Notes: generated from the letters alone by a model not told the origin. DNA of 64,000 nucleotides from Rossellomorea aquimaris TF-12 (GCF_001648555.1 NZ_LQXM01000030.1:248001-312000), one strand, 5' to 3'; shown: positions 36,263 through 45,014, counted from the stretch's first letter. Numbers and translations are program-made.

Positions 36263-36286
36263 ATGAAAAAATATCATTATCAGTAG
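36263..36286 (+). CDS. Possible 7-residue peptide at the end of the operon
   Basis: ATG AAA AAA TAT CAT TAT CAG TAG, preceded by AAAGGAGATACTC, as good a ribosome site as those of the three peptides. It reads MKKYHYQ. It may be a real minipeptide or the stump of a fourth copy; its stop abuts the terminator hairpin. Confidence 0.35.
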   Translation: MKKYHYQ

Positions 36287-36334
36287 AATGTGCCCGTAAT
36301 GACATGTATATTTAAATATCATTACGAGCACATT
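36287..36334 (+). terminator. Hairpin ending the small-peptide operon
   Basis: AATGTGC-C-CGTAATGA pairs with TCATTACG-A-GCACATT around a 16-base loop (15 bp, one mismatch). A modest T-rich stretch follows. Confidence 0.6.
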
Positions 36335-36401
36335 TATTCTCTATATATACTCCTTCTACTTCACACCTCTGTTACTCTTTCCCATTACAATTCTCAAAAC
36401 A

Positions 36402-36430
36402 AAAAAAGAAACAGCTTTGTTAGCTGCTTC
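36402..36430 (-). terminator. Terminator of the DUF6526 gene
   Basis: GAAACAGCT, TTGTT, AGCTGCTTC (one mismatch), with an A run on the plus strand giving T on the minus strand. Confidence 0.7.
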
Positions 36431-36439
36431 CATTTGTAT

Positions 36440-36868
36440 TTATACACGATGATGGTCTGCACGCCACTTTTGTACAGCCTGCTTTATGTCGTCTGGAGAA
36501 AGATTCTCAGACACGGCTTTTGCCACTAATTCAGGGAACTCTTCATCATCTGCAAATCGTAGAGCAATCACTTGCTTCAGTGAAAGCTTAGAGTCTAATA
36601 GTTTCCCTGTTAAACGATAATACCGAAAATTTTCTTCAGTCCGAATGATTCTGTCCTGAAGCTTCAGGGCGTATCCTCTTACCATAAGTGCCAAAAATAC
36701 AAGAGTGACCGTAGTCAATAGCAGGACAAGACTTAGCAGCCACTGACTCCCCAGATTTTGCACGAAAAACATAATTGAAAAAATAAGCGTTATGAGAGAA
36801 AGCAGTGCAATAACCCCATGAAATAGTGGGTCGATCTTTCTGTGATGTTGATAGTTTTGTTGATTCAT
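36440..36868 (-). CDS. DUF6526 family membrane protein
   Basis: 142 residues. Two adjacent membrane helices (about 16-36 and 42-62) precede a cytoplasmic part with LKLQDRIIRTEENFRYYRLTGKLLDSKLSLKQVIALRFADDEEF, the conserved block of DUF6526, and a charged end (DIKQAVQKWRADHHRV). Function unknown. GGAGGTTACATA precedes the ATG. Confidence 0.85.
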   Translation of the reverse strand: MNQQNYQHHRKIDPLFHGVIALLSLITLIFSIMFFVQNLGSQWLLSLVLLLTTVTLVFLALMVRGYALKLQDRIIRTEENFRYYRLTGKLLDSKLSLKQVIALRFADDEEFPELVAKAVSENLSPDDIKQAVQKWRADHHRV

Positions 36869-36986
36869 TATGTAACCTCCTATTCTTCTTTCATTATATA
36901 CGTTTATGAAGGAATGTGCCGTTCTAGAAGATTATTCGAAAACCTCATTTTCCTTCTCCCTTTTTCCACTGACGGTTCAGCAATAG

Positions 36987-37017
36987 AAAAAAGGGTATCA
37001 TCCGATACCCTCTTTCT
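36987..37017 (-). terminator. Terminator of the rhodanese/MBL gene
   Basis: GGGTATC, ATCC, GATACCC with A-rich sequence on the left, giving a T run on the minus strand. Confidence 0.75.
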
Positions 37018-37028
37018 TCTATGTTTGA

Positions 37029-38162
37029 TCAATCTGTATGATGTACCGCACAACGATTCGGTCCGATTTCCAGCTCTTGCTTTCTTTCATAATCGGCATC
37101 TTGAACGCCACGGTTAATCATAATGATTTCTTCAAAGTTAGGCGGCTTCACAGAACTTGCTGATTTCTCTACATCATTGAGGAAATCTTCTCTTGAAGCG
37201 GTGAACATTTTTTCGTTACGCTTTCTGATATTGCCCAAGGTGTCGCCAATGTATCCCTCTTCGTTCAGTTCCGTATCAAAGTCCGCATAGTGGGATGGCA
37301 GAACTATGACATCATCCGCAATTTCAGAAACTTTATTGTATACGGTATTGTACAAGTCATTCGCCCATTCCCTTACTTTGTTTCCAAGGTCCGGTCGGCC
37401 AAGTCCGCTTACAAAGATCGTATCACCAGAGAATAATAGCTTCTTATTCACAAAGAAAGATACGCTCCCCGGTGTATGACCAGGTGTCTTTACGGCAAGT
37501 ACTTCCAACTCGATATCTTTGAACTCAATCTTCTCATGGTTTTCAAATGGGTTGAAGTCGAATACGGCACCTTCGCTCTTCATCAGGTAATAGGATCCGC
37601 CTGTCTGATCCGCTAAGTCCTTCCCTCCTGAAATATGATCAGCGTGCAAATGTGAGTCGACGATATGAGTGATCTTCGCTCCTTCAGCCTTTGCTGCATC
37701 GATATATTCATCCACAAATCTTGCTGGGTCAACGATCAATGCTTCACCATCAGAAACAACCATATAAGATAAGCATCCTTTTCCGACACGCACGAATTGA
37801 TAGACTTTTATCTTCTCATCTTCATATACCTTCGCTTGATACAAATGCTCGCTCCATGATTTCATACCACCACTGAGGTATGCTGAATTGATTCCTTCCT
37901 CATCCAGCATTTCAGCCACCATCATGGAAGAACCTTCTTTTGCACAGACCACTAGTATCTCACGATCGGAAGGGATCTTATCCATGATCCCTTCTATACC
38001 ATCAAGTAACTCAAAGTATGGCACATTTAAATATTCGAAGTTTTCACCTTCGATTTTCCAATCCTCGAAGTCACTTATATTACGAACGTCCAGGATAAAT
38101 GTGTTTTCCTTATTTAAAATCTTCTCGGTTATCTCTTTAGCCGTCCATTTTCTAATAGTCAT
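37029..38162 (-). CDS. Rhodanese-MBL fusion, persulfide dioxygenase-like (YrkH/CstB-related)
   Basis: 377 residues. An N-terminal rhodanese domain (about 5-110) carries the active Cys73 in VVCAKEGSS. A metallo-beta-lactamase domain follows with SHLHADHISGG (His171, His173, Asp175, His176), TPGHTPGSV, SGDTIFVSGLGRPD and PSHYADF, the iron-binding set of ETHE1-type persulfide dioxygenases. It should oxidise or detoxify thiol persulfides and relay sulfane sulfur. The upstream glutaredoxin gene and a CstR-type operator support a sulfide/persulfide stress operon. Confidence 0.88.
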   Translation of the reverse strand: MTIRKWTAKEITEKILNKENTFILDVRNISDFEDWKIEGENFEYLNVPYFELLDGIEGIMDKIPSDREILVVCAKEGSSMMVAEMLDEEGINSAYLSGGMKSWSEHLYQAKVYEDEKIKVYQFVRVGKGCLSYMVVSDGEALIVDPARFVDEYIDAAKAEGAKITHIVDSHLHADHISGGKDLADQTGGSYYLMKSEGAVFDFNPFENHEKIEFKDIELEVLAVKTPGHTPGSVSFFVNKKLLFSGDTIFVSGLGRPDLGNKVREWANDLYNTVYNKVSEIADDVIVLPSHYADFDTELNEEGYIGDTLGNIRKRNEKMFTASREDFLNDVEKSASSVKPPNFEEIIMINRGVQDADYERKQELEIGPNRCAVHHTD

Positions 38163-38209
38163 CTCAATTACCCCCTAAGGTATATTTTATGATAAAAAAA
38201 TATAGTGTC

Positions 38210-38446
38210 TTATTTATTTAATAGTTCCACTACTTTATTTGGATCAAACCCAAGAACCCATTGACCATTCACTTCAGTCTGCGGTACACCCATTTGACCT
38301 GTGGCCTCGACTAACTTCCTTGCTGCCACAGGGTCCACTTGAACATTTACTTCTTTAAAAGGAATTCCCTGGTCGTTCAGGAAGTTTTTCATCATTGTAC
38401 AGTAAGGACATGTATTTGTTGAATAAACAGTAACACTTTTATTCAT
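38210..38446 (-). CDS. Glutaredoxin-like protein (CPYC)
   Basis: 78 residues with the redox motif STNTCPYCTMMK (Cys13, Cys16) and GVPQTEVNGQWVLGFD for the cis-Pro loop. The thioredoxin fold reduces disulfides or persulfides. It is the first gene of the two-gene unit with the rhodanese/MBL protein, 47 bases apart, and lies directly behind the CstR-type operator. Confidence 0.9.
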   Translation of the reverse strand: MNKSVTVYSTNTCPYCTMMKNFLNDQGIPFKEVNVQVDPVAARKLVEATGQMGVPQTEVNGQWVLGFDPNKVVELLNK

Positions 38447-38494
38447 TTTTCCATCTCTCCTTTTACTTAGTATAAGATTTTTTTAGTATGAATT

Positions 38495-38510
38495 ATACCC
38501 CTATAGGTAT
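38495..38510. promoter_or_regulatory. CstR/CsoR-type operator
   Basis: ATACCCCTATAGGTAT, an inverted repeat of ATACC around CCTATA, matching the ATACCCC-GGGGTAT class bound by CsoR-like sulfurtransferase repressors (CstR). It lies 49 bases upstream of the glutaredoxin gene. The cstR gene itself is not in the window. Confidence 0.7.
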
Positions 38511-38618
38511 TTTATTCAGTAAATGGATAATTGTCAACAGTTTATTTTTGATAACTTTGCAGGACTTCGACCACCATGGATGAATACAAGTTCGCTACCA
38601 CTGGAGAAACTTAGAAAA

Positions 38619-38682
38619 TTAAAAAGGAGCCTGCATCCCAGTGCATCAATTAATGTTTGCATCTAGAAGCAGACTCCTTATT
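38619..38682 (-). terminator. Long hairpin, probable terminator of the gene at 38859
   Basis: On the minus strand AAGGAG-T-CTGC ... GCAG-G-CTCCTT with an inner TGCA pair, followed by a T run. Apart from this and the operator the 412 bases 38447-38858 hold nothing I recognise. Confidence 0.5.
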
Positions 38683-38858
38683 TTATAACCATACTTTTCC
38701 GTAATAAAGTTTTCCTTTTTCCCACTTTACCATATCTTTAGAACGTTTTTTCAGAAGGGATAATCTATTTTTTTGATCACTTTCTCCCCAATTTGGAACC
38801 AATCGGTTTTATAAAAGGGGGCAACTTAAAGGAAAGAGACTAATAGAAAAAAAGAATT

Positions 38859-39335
38859 TTAGTTCACCGGATGAACAATCGGTTTAAAGCCGCCTAATTC
38901 AACGATTTCTTTCTTCCCATCTACCGTTACCATAAAATAGTCTTCTCTTTCTGTGCAAGCGATATCTTGAACGGTTAATCCCTTCGCTGAGTAGAACTCT
39001 TCAATTTCACTCCGTTCAATGTTGGAAACCTCATTTTTCTTCTTTCCCTTTTCCACCGCTGGTTCAGCAGGAATTGTTCTTATTTTAGGAACAGACGGTT
39101 CATTTTGATTAAAAATCCCCTGAAGGAGCTTGATAATCTCTGAGAAACCAAAAAAGACAATTCCCCACACGACACCGTTAATCATTAAACCTATTCCAAC
39201 AATAGCCTGCGTTGCACCTAAAGCGTTAAAGGCATCATTCATTCCATAATACAAACCCGTTATTATTCCCAATACGATGGATACAACACCAATCACATAA
39301 AGGGCTGAGGCCACACTGTTTTCTTTACTCGTCAA
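38859..39335 (-). CDS. Uncharacterised two-helix membrane protein
   Basis: 158 residues. Two membrane segments (about 10-29 and 38-66, VGIGLMINGVVWGIVFFGFSEI) are followed by a charged linker and a small soluble domain (about 105-158, EEFYSAKGLTVQDIACTEREDYFMVTVDGKKEIVELGGFKP). The start codon is TTG behind AAGGGGG. I know no function. It precedes a DUF421 pair on the same strand but is separated from it by about 108 bases. Confidence 0.75.
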   Translation of the reverse strand: MTSKENSVASALYVIGVVSIVLGIITGLYYGMNDAFNALGATQAIVGIGLMINGVVWGIVFFGFSEIIKLLQGIFNQNEPSVPKIRTIPAEPAVEKGKKKNEVSNIERSEIEEFYSAKGLTVQDIACTEREDYFMVTVDGKKEIVELGGFKPIVHPVN

Positions 39336-39443
39336 AAAAATACCCCCTTGAACAATTTTCTCGTTACAGGAATAGTATTCTTGTTAAAGGGTAATATTTC
39401 CTTTTTTTGAGGCTCTTCCATCGAAAAAGGACTACTCTTTTGC

Positions 39444-40175
39444 TTACGTTTCAGAAGCAGAAGAACAGTCCTCATTTTTTAGAACATACAGGGATTTTGA
39501 TTGATTTAACGTACCCAAAAAGACTTCATTGATATCCGATATGTTTTGTTTAGCCAGCTTATTCATTAGCCATGATTCATCAACATCAAGTTGTTTTAAG
39601 TTCTCTGGTATCAAATGCCCTTCATTTATGACAATGAGAGGAATTTCAGTGGCACTCACAGGAAGCTTCATATCCTTAGGGGTCACATGAGATTCACGAT
39701 CATATTTTATAACAGAAATAAATCCATTGGGTTCTAAAATAGCGTATTTAACCTGACTCACATCGAATACACCGTTTACGCGAAGTTCCGAAAGCAGCAA
39801 CTCGATATTGATAAATTGCCGTTTTAAGTTTTTCACGACAACTCTCCCATTATCAATCAGTAGGGCTGGCTTCCCATTAAAGAAAAAACTAAATCTCCTA
39901 TTTTTCAATGAAATCAAGCTTAAAATGATGTGCCAAGAGATTAGTGTCAACAAGGGGACCAACATATAGGTAAAGGAAACCTTTCCATCTAAAAGGGGCG
40001 ATACGGTTATAGCCCCTAGAATCCAAATAAGAGCAAAATCATACGTAGTCAATTGACTTACAGCACGCCTTGATACGAACCTTCCTACGAAAAATCCAAT
40101 AACCCCAACAATTAAGGTTCTGATTAAGTATCCCAGAAACGTTATTTCATCTATGACACCAAATACATCCGGCAA
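39444..40175 (-). CDS. DUF421 (YetF/YrbG-type) membrane protein, second of pair
   Basis: 243 residues. Three membrane helices in the first 90 residues precede a duplicated beta-rich YetF domain with LIDNGRVVVKNLKRQFINIELLLSELRVNGVFDVSQVKYAILEPNGFISVIK. The start codon is TTG behind AAGGGGG, 14 bases after the first DUF421 gene. Pairs of unequal DUF421 genes suggest a hetero-oligomer. Some relatives are spore or cell-envelope proteins. Confidence 0.85.
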   Translation of the reverse strand: MPDVFGVIDEITFLGYLIRTLIVGVIGFFVGRFVSRRAVSQLTTYDFALIWILGAITVSPLLDGKVSFTYMLVPLLTLISWHIILSLISLKNRRFSFFFNGKPALLIDNGRVVVKNLKRQFINIELLLSELRVNGVFDVSQVKYAILEPNGFISVIKYDRESHVTPKDMKLPVSATEIPLIVINEGHLIPENLKQLDVDESWLMNKLAKQNISDINEVFLGTLNQSKSLYVLKNEDCSSASET

Positions 40176-40189
40176 ACATCAGCACCCCC

Positions 40190-40897
40190 TTAATTTAAAT
40201 ACAACTCATTTTGTTCCGTTATGAGTCCAATATAGACTTCCCCAATAGAAGTTACTTTTTGTTCTTTTAATTGAGCATGAACCCAGTCTATTTTTAGGTT
40301 TTTATCTTTCAATACTTTTCTGTCAATTTTCCCCTCATAAATCAATATTCTTGTGAGTTCTTTCGTTGTCATTGGTATCCCCATTGTCGATTTCGTCACG
40401 GGTAAGGAATGGCTATTTTTAGCCACACTGTAATGTCCGTTTGGTTCAGCAATTAAATAATCGACATTTTCCAATCCAAACACATTTTTTTGTCTTAAAA
40501 TTGAAAACATATTGTCGATGGTAAGCAATGACTTTCTCAGATTGCCTTTTTTCACCTTCCCATTTTTCACTAGTACATTTTGCTTTTTCGAAGCAATGTA
40601 TGGTGACAGCTTTATATAACTGTATGAAACCAATAAAATGATGACGATATATACAAACGTAATCGCAATCGCATCAATCGGCCGTGACTGGGGCTGCACC
40701 ATTCGAGCGGCTGCAATATGACTAATCCCCGCACCCACCAGGAAATTATAAGGAGTCACAATCCCCGGCTGTCGGAACCCTAACGATTTATCTGCCAGAA
40801 AAAGAACAAAATATAAGATTGTTGTTCGGAAAAATAATTCCAAATAACTAAGCTCTTCTGCTTCGAATAATATATCTTTCCACTCCACCCTACCCAT
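40190..40897 (-). CDS. DUF421 (YetF/YrbG-type) membrane protein, first of pair
   Basis: 235 residues. Three membrane helices (FRTTILYFVLFLADKSLG; FLVGAGISHIAAARMVQP; IDAIAITFVYIVIILLVSYSYI) then the YetF domain: LVKNGKVKKGNLRKSLLTIDNMFSILRQKNVFGLENVDYLIAEPNGHYSV. The start ATG is close to its GGGGAG; a GTG nine bases inside is an alternative. Function unknown. Confidence 0.85.
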   Translation of the reverse strand: MGRVEWKDILFEAEELSYLELFFRTTILYFVLFLADKSLGFRQPGIVTPYNFLVGAGISHIAAARMVQPQSRPIDAIAITFVYIVIILLVSYSYIKLSPYIASKKQNVLVKNGKVKKGNLRKSLLTIDNMFSILRQKNVFGLENVDYLIAEPNGHYSVAKNSHSLPVTKSTMGIPMTTKELTRILIYEGKIDRKVLKDKNLKIDWVHAQLKEQKVTSIGEVYIGLITEQNELYLN

Positions 40898-40976
40898 CTC
40901 CCCGACATCCTTATTTTTACTATTATTTCTTCATTTCCTTAAAGAATACCCTTATCATGATTTCCCGGTGCAAGAG

Positions 40977-41010
40977 AAAGAGCCTTTGGGATGATCCCAA
41001 AGGCTCTTTT
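40977..41010. terminator. Strong hairpin ending the RNA methyltransferase gene
   Basis: AAAGAGCCTTTGGGAT facing ATCCCAAAGGCTCTTT with a T run on the plus side and A/T on the other; probably bidirectional. Confidence 0.8.
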
Positions 41011-41016
41011 GGTTGT

Positions 41017-42402
41017 TTATTTTAATGTTAGCTGTGCAACGCACTCCACATGCGCCGTCTGCGGAAACATATCCACCGGCTGCAAATACTCCACGCGATA
41101 ATGCTTCTTCAAATAATCAATATCCTTCGCTAAGGTGGATGGATTACATGATACATACACGAGCTTCTTCGGCTTTACTTCTTTAATCGTATCAAGAAAC
41201 TTGTTGTCACAGCCCGTTCTTGGTGGATCAACTACGACCACATCGGGGCGCCAGCCTTCTTTTTTCCACTTCGGCATGAGGGTTTCGGCACTGCCTACAA
41301 AGTACTCGGCATGGTCGACTCCAAATTTTTCGGCATTTTTCTTTGCATCCTCAATACCTTCTTTGATGACGTCCATTCCGCGGATTTCTTTTGCACCATC
41401 TGCCAGCCAAAGACCGATGGTTCCTACTCCACAGTAGGCATCCACTATCTTCTCTTCACCTGTTAATCCCGCTGCTTTTTTTGCTTCGTTATACAGCTTG
41501 CTTGTTTGGATCGGGTTCAGCTGGAAGAATGCCCGCGCTGAAAGTTCGTAGGTGAATTCTTCTAAGCGTTCTTCGATGCTCTCTTTTCCTGCCAGATGAA
41601 TCGTTTCGTCTCCAAAGACAAGGGACGTTTTCTGTGGATTGATATTTTGAGCAATGGAAACTACTTCAGGTAAACGCTTTTGAATCTCAGTGAGCAGTAA
41701 TTCCTTACGTGGAATATTCTTCACTGTTGTCACGAGTACGACTTGGACTTGTCCTGTTTCAAAACCAACACGAGTAACGATGGTTTTGATGAATTGTTTT
41801 TTCGTTTTAACATCAAAGACTGGAATCTTAAAGTCGTTGATGATGCGTTTGATTTCCGTTGTGATTTTATTGGTTAATGGGTGCTGAACGATACACTCGT
41901 CGATGTCGATAAGCTTGTTTGAGTTCATGCTGTAGAGGCCAGCAATGGCTTTTCCTTTGTCTGTACCCATTTGGAATTGGCTCTTGTTCCGATAGTGCCA
42001 AGGGTTTTCCATTCCGATGGTTGGACGGATATCCAGTTCATCCAGGTTGAGCTTGGTGTGTCGTTCCATGGATTGAAGAACGATGTCACGTTTTGCTTCC
42101 AATTGTCCGTCGTAGCTTAGATGCTGAAGCTGACATCCTCCGCATTGCTCGTAGACCGGGCATGGAGCTTTTGTTCGTTGCGGAGACTTTTTACGAATTT
42201 TTTTCACGCGAGCCTCTGTGAATTTCGGATGAACCTTTGTGACTTCAACGACTACCTCTTCTCCTGTAAGTGCTCCAGGAACGAAAACGATTTTGCGTTT
42301 AAAGAAGCCGATGCCTTCTCCGTTAATTCCGATCTTTTTTATTGTAAGAGGAAACTGTTGTTTCAACTCAATTTTGACACTTTTATCTTGTTGTTTTTTC
42401 AT
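41017..42402 (-). CDS. rlmD: 23S rRNA (uracil-C5)-methyltransferase, RumA/RlmD family (YfjO-like)
   Basis: 461 residues. A TRAM domain (about 12-68) precedes the iron-sulfur cluster cysteines in [20 protein letters not shown], with a fourth Cys in [10 protein letters not shown]. The SAM methyltransferase domain has [23 protein letters not shown] and the nucleophile Cys in [12 protein letters not shown]. It methylates C5 of a uridine in 23S rRNA. Next to a DNA glycosylase gene as yfjO-yfjP in B. subtilis, so it is probably the YfjO paralog rather than RlmCD (YefA). 15 bases after the glycosylase gene. Confidence 0.9.
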   Translation of the reverse strand: MKKQQDKSVKIELKQQFPLTIKKIGINGEGIGFFKRKIVFVPGALTGEEVVVEVTKVHPKFTEARVKKIRKKSPQRTKAPCPVYEQCGGCQLQHLSYDGQLEAKRDIVLQSMERHTKLNLDELDIRPTIGMENPWHYRNKSQFQMGTDKGKAIAGLYSMNSNKLIDIDECIVQHPLTNKITTEIKRIINDFKIPVFDVKTKKQFIKTIVTRVGFETGQVQVVLVTTVKNIPRKELLLTEIQKRLPEVVSIAQNINPQKTSLVFGDETIHLAGKESIEERLEEFTYELSARAFFQLNPIQTSKLYNEAKKAAGLTGEEKIVDAYCGVGTIGLWLADGAKEIRGMDVIKEGIEDAKKNAEKFGVDHAEYFVGSAETLMPKWKKEGWRPDVVVVDPPRTGCDNKFLDTIKEVKPKKLVYVSCNPSTLAKDIDYLKKHYRVEYLQPVDMFPQTAHVECVAQLTLK

Positions 42403-42417
42403 TTTTCCACGTCCGTT

Positions 42418-43287
42418 CTATTCAATACTTCTCCATAAATACAATGATGCATAACTTAAATAAGGGTGCCACGGGTCGCTGAAGGAATCAAGCTCTTCCA
42501 TGGTTGGCTTTCGGTCCATTTCAAAAAGAATTTTAATGGCGTTCTGAATGCCGATGTCCGCTTTTGGAAAAAGGTTTGGTCGACCAAGCCCAAATAATAA
42601 GAAGCTTTGAGCCGTCCATGGTCCAATTCCACGTACTTTTGTCAGTTCTTTTATAATTTCTTCGTCTGATTGCTGTGCTAGTTCGTCTAAATCCAGTTCA
42701 CCACTTATGATTTTTTCAGCGGTTCCAATGACGTATTCTGCTTTTCGCTGACTGAATTGAAGCTCTCTTAATTCTTCCACCGTTAGTGTAGACACTACTT
42801 CTGGTGATGGGTAAAACCAGACATCGTCCTTTTGCCAGCCATAGGTCGTCACAAATCGATGAGTTAAAGTAAAGGCAAACTTCAGGTTGAGCTGCTGATG
42901 GATAATGCTTTTAATAATCGTAGCAAAGGGATCGAACTCAAGGATGATGGGTGTTCCCTTATGCTCTTCAAAAATGGGCTTTAGGTCTGTGTTCAAGAAG
43001 TGTTCGTGAACCGAGTGAAGACTGATATGCCACTGAAAGATATGAAAGATATGCTTTTCTTTCTCATCTAAATCGTTCTTGTTTTCAAAGGTAATCGTGA
43101 ACTCGGGTTCATCCGTGGTTCCCGTTGCTTGCACCTTGATGACTTCCCCTTGCCCATTCTTAAGATAATAAGGAACCTTGACGCTTCTTTCCTCTTTATC
43201 AACAGCATTCAATGGATCCAAAGACAAACGATCTAACACACGATCAAAATTATACGGACCCTCAATCGCCACATTCCTCACAAACAT
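42418..43287 (-). CDS. yfjP: DNA-3-methyladenine glycosylase II family (YfjP/AlkA-like)
   Basis: 289 residues from MFVRNVAIEGPYNFDRVLDRLSLDPLN, the YfjP start; GGAGGAAGAGGTAT fixes it, and a codon seven residues earlier is less likely. The HhH-GPD fold is seen in ELTKVRGIGPWTAQSFLLFGLGRPNLFPKAD; the final Asp of that motif is the catalytic residue. It removes alkylated purines. Coupled with the methyltransferase gene downstream. Confidence 0.9.
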   Translation of the reverse strand: MFVRNVAIEGPYNFDRVLDRLSLDPLNAVDKEERSVKVPYYLKNGQGEVIKVQATGTTDEPEFTITFENKNDLDEKEKHIFHIFQWHISLHSVHEHFLNTDLKPIFEEHKGTPIILEFDPFATIIKSIIHQQLNLKFAFTLTHRFVTTYGWQKDDVWFYPSPEVVSTLTVEELRELQFSQRKAEYVIGTAEKIISGELDLDELAQQSDEEIIKELTKVRGIGPWTAQSFLLFGLGRPNLFPKADIGIQNAIKILFEMDRKPTMEELDSFSDPWHPYLSYASLYLWRSIE

Positions 43288-43334
43288 ATACCTCTTCCTC
43301 CCGCTCATTTCTTGTATGTGTATTATAGCACAAG

Positions 43335-43368
43335 AGGGACGGACCTCTACAAGTAAAGGTCCGTCCCT
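43335..43368. repeat. Inverted repeat of AGGGACGGACCT
   Basis: AGGGACGGACCT, 10-base loop, AGGTCCGTCCCT: a 12-bp perfect stem just before the lipoprotein gene. First of about 13 copies of this word between here and 60.5 kb. Confidence 0.8.
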
Positions 43369-43402
43369 TATGGTATTATTAGGTAAAAGGGGGAGAACTT
43401 AT

Positions 43403-43843
43403 ATGAAGCAATTGTGGATAATCATTTTCGCTTCTTGTTTCGTCCTATGGGCTTGTGAAGAGGAAACATCTTCAATAGATAACAAAGAACTCTTGCAGGA
43501 TTACAATCCCATTTCTACTGACATTGTGGCGACTCATGGAGAGATTGAGAACCTAGATCGATTCAAGGAGTTTTTTGATCATGTATCAAGTGGTAAACCT
43601 GATTGGATTCGAGTGGTCTCTTATACTGAGGAGGGTGACGCGATTCTCCAGGAGCTGGACTATGATGGCGAGACCATCCAATCCAAGCTGGATTCTCGCA
43701 GAGACCGATTCGGCTCTGGTGTTGTGGAACGAATGTCGTGCATGAAATTGGAATACACTCAGAACACTTCGAGGTATGATCACGTTTATGAGCTGAAAGA
43801 GTGTGACAATGATGAGTATAATCGGACTGTGATATGGTATTGA
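43403..43843 (+). CDS. DUF4362 lipoprotein
   Basis: 146 residues. Lipoprotein signal peptide ending LWAC (Cys18), so it is anchored outside the membrane. The rest matches the DUF4362 pattern: DIVATHGEIENLDRFKEFFDHVSSGKPDWIRVVSYTEEGDAILQELDYDGETI. Function unknown. The ATG at 43403 follows GGGGGAG; codons further upstream in frame have no ribosome site and no signal peptide. Confidence 0.85.
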   Translation: MKQLWIIIFASCFVLWACEEETSSIDNKELLQDYNPISTDIVATHGEIENLDRFKEFFDHVSSGKPDWIRVVSYTEEGDAILQELDYDGETIQSKLDSRRDRFGSGVVERMSCMKLEYTQNTSRYDHVYELKECDNDEYNRTVIWY

Positions 43844-43852
43844 GAAAGGGTT

Positions 43853-43909
43853 AGAGGGACGGACCTTCATTCCTAGTACCTTGTCCTAGGAATGAAGGTC
43901 CGTCCCTCT
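43853..43909. repeat. 24-bp perfect inverted repeat carrying the AGGTCCGTCCCT word
   Basis: Arms 43853-43876 and 43886-43909 pair over all 24 positions around a 9-base loop. It fills the space between the converging lipoprotein and pdaA genes and may act as a bidirectional terminator although it lacks a T run. Confidence 0.85.
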
Positions 43910-43912
43910 GGT

Positions 43913-44689
43913 TTATTTTTTCATCATGGGGTGCTCATCCAGGCTTTTGAAGGTGTAGCCTTTTTTCTTGAGGTCTTGGATAGCTTTTTCGAGTGCTTCG
44001 GCGTTGTCTTTTGATACTGTGTGTAGCAGGATGATGGCTCCCGGATGGGCTTGGTTCATGATGTTATCGTAGGAATATCGCCATCCTCTTTGCTGGTCGG
44101 TTTTCCAGTCGACAAAGGCCAGTGACCAGAAAACATGTGTATACCCTTCTTCTTTGGCAATTTTCAATGTACGTTCACTAAATACTCCTCTTGGTGGTCT
44201 GAGATATTTCATCTCCTTTTGACCCGTTAGCTCCGCTGTTTTCACTTTTACTTTTTCTAATTCTTCTCTTACTCGTTGATCTGTTACCGCTGTGAAATCT
44301 GGATGATGCCAGGAGTGATTTCCAACAATGTGACCTTCCTTTACCATTCTTTTCACGAGGTCCTCTGCACTTAACAGATAATGCCCGGTGACAAAGAACG
44401 TAGCAGGTACTTTTTCTTGCTTTAGAGTATTGAGAACTTTTTCTGTAAATCCATTTTCGTATCCATTGTCAAAGGTAAGATACAGTTCTTTTTTGTCAGA
44501 AGACCCTTTATAAAAAGCACCATATTTCTCAAGTAAATCATCGTATTGCCGCCCAGCTTCTGCCGGCACTTCATTTTGACTCTTCTTAAATCCCCAGCCA
44601 ATCGGTTGATTCGAGACGGCTTGGGCTTGAGAAGGAATAACGAGGATTAGAATGGTAGCAATGATGAGGATTTTTAAAATTTTCAACAT
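43913..44689 (-). CDS. pdaA: Polysaccharide deacetylase PdaA
   Basis: 258 residues. Signal peptide (about 1-24, ending SQAQA), then the PdaA sequence NQPIGWGFKKSQNEVPAEAG and an NodB-type deacetylase domain: LTFDNGYENGFT (the Asn after Asp is typical of PdaA), NHSWHHPDF with the metal histidines, RPPRGVFSERTLK and HPGAIILLHTVS. PdaA deacetylates N-acetylmuramic acid during muramic-delta-lactam formation in spore cortex, needed for germination. This suggests the organism sporulates. GGAAGG site before the ATG. Confidence 0.93.
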   Translation of the reverse strand: MLKILKILIIATILILVIPSQAQAVSNQPIGWGFKKSQNEVPAEAGRQYDDLLEKYGAFYKGSSDKKELYLTFDNGYENGFTEKVLNTLKQEKVPATFFVTGHYLLSAEDLVKRMVKEGHIVGNHSWHHPDFTAVTDQRVREELEKVKVKTAELTGQKEMKYLRPPRGVFSERTLKIAKEEGYTHVFWSLAFVDWKTDQQRGWRYSYDNIMNQAHPGAIILLHTVSKDNAEALEKAIQDLKKKGYTFKSLDEHPMMKK

Positions 44690-44810
44690 GTAACCCTTCC
44701 TTCATATTCGTTTTCTTTAGTTTTTGAGAAGATTGAGGTTTCATGCTTACTAATAGTATCCAATTTTATGAAAATCCTTTTAGAAATGGCTTTACACTTA
44801 CAGTTGAAAC

Positions 44811-44898
44811 ATAATCGGGCTTAATCGGGCCACTTTTTGACGTATTTGGGCCACATTAAGCCTTAATTGGGCCTCTTTTTAACTTTATTGGGCCATAA
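44811..44898. repeat. Phased array of TTGGGCC words, period 21 bp
   Basis: GGGC starts at 44817, 44827, 44848, 44869 and 44890: one step of 10 then three of 21. The word is usually AATCGGGC or ATTGGGCC. It lies in the 325-base space 44690-45014, which also holds a single AGGTCCGTCCCT (44948-44959) and the fumarase terminator. Confidence 0.75.
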
Positions 44899-44947
44899 TC
44901 ACCTAACATTGTGCCAAATTGTGAACGAAGCGCAGCGTAACGAACTA

Positions 44948-44959
44948 AGGTCCGTCCCT
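44948..44959. repeat. AGGTCCGTCCCT word, single copy
   Basis: Exact copy of the dispersed word, between the GGGCC array and the fumarase terminator. Confidence 0.75.
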
Positions 44960-44974
44960 CCAAAACCACTACAC

Positions 44975-45006
44975 AAAAAACCACCCCGCATCAATCGAGG
45001 TGGCTT
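44975..45006 (-). terminator. Terminator of the fumarase gene
   Basis: CCACC and GGTGG pair around a 13-base loop; an A run at the left gives T on the minus strand. Confidence 0.65.
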
Positions 45007-45014
45007 CATTTCAA

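Noticed and set aside
43178..43402. N-terminal extension of the DUF4362 lipoprotein
   Set aside because: The extension overlaps the glycosylase gene and the repeat hairpin; the ATG at 43403 has a ribosome site and opens a lipoprotein signal peptide.
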